Part shown: positions 63,910-64,000 of the stretch, one piece after another | How the letters are laid out: each line of letters opens with the position of its first letter | How positions within the stretch are numbered: position 1 is the stretch's first letter | Assembly (NCBI GenBank): GCA_013397435.1 | Contig: VZRG01000363.1 | Coordinates: 124,001-188,000 of the forward strand | DNA from: Erythrocercus mccallii | Taxonomy: Eukaryota; Chordata; Aves; Passeriformes; Dicruridae | Length of the DNA stretch: 64,000 bases | Direction: 5' to 3' | The notes under the pieces: model-generated | Database searches by the model: none | Told to the model about the DNA's origin: nothing | The model's input: the letters and a program-made list of their open reading frames with translations, nothing else | Position numbers and translations under genes: made by a program

Positions 63910-64000
63910 TTTATATTCATGGAATGAAAATGAGTGTTTACATTTACACTCAGGAAAATGCCCAAGCCACTGATTTATTTTGTTTTGTTAGAAGGGAGGT

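Larger units (their letters stand above)
61621..64000 (+). other. PXYLP1: Start of the next PXYLP1 intron
   Basis: Begins with GTAAGTG and runs to the window end without a recognisable second coding exon. Apart from TTTG repeats and the CR1 at 63501-63909, nothing stands out. Confidence 0.7.

Overview
This is vertebrate nuclear DNA, almost certainly from a bird and probably a songbird. It is AT-rich and gene-poor. It carries CR1 LINE fragments with avian-type 3' ends and several solo LTRs of avian endogenous retroviruses. The CpG island contains an assembly gap, as is common at GC-rich bird promoters. No bacterial-style genes, operons, CRISPR arrays, tRNAs or rRNAs were recognised, and nearly all open frames are chance ORFs.

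Only one protein-coding gene is recognised: PXYLP1 (ACPL2), 2-phosphoxylose phosphatase 1, on the + strand. Its first coding exon lies near the right end (61486-61620, ATG at 61542, splice donor at 61621). Its likely promoter is the CpG island at about 46391-47650, which is broken by 554 N. If that assignment is right, 47651-61485 is 5' intron, and everything left of about 46.4 kb is upstream intergenic DNA. The remaining PXYLP1 exons lie beyond the window.

The left 46 kb holds no recognisable exon. It contains a CR1 with an internal five-copy tandem repeat (20811-21371), a longer old CR1 (31412-32400), and four solo LTRs, all on the minus strand: 23466-23878 (perfect 6-bp target duplication), 27449-28017, 42875-43990 (perfect 5-bp duplication, CpG-rich, with CTCF-like motifs) and 45643-46089 (just upstream of the promoter island). 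The intron holds a minus-strand CR1 (58750-58970), an unexplained antisense open frame bounded by splice-like signals (57023-57488), and, past the coding exon, a plus-strand CR1 3' end (63501-63909).

I found no clear new biological system. The most useful leads are the G-quadruplex-prone pentamer repeat at the promoter gap, the CTCF-like sites in an LTR, two LTR-associated open frames, the antisense exon-like ORF, and a pair of diverged local duplicates in the intergenic DNA. All family and class names were assigned by recall and inspection, without database searches.
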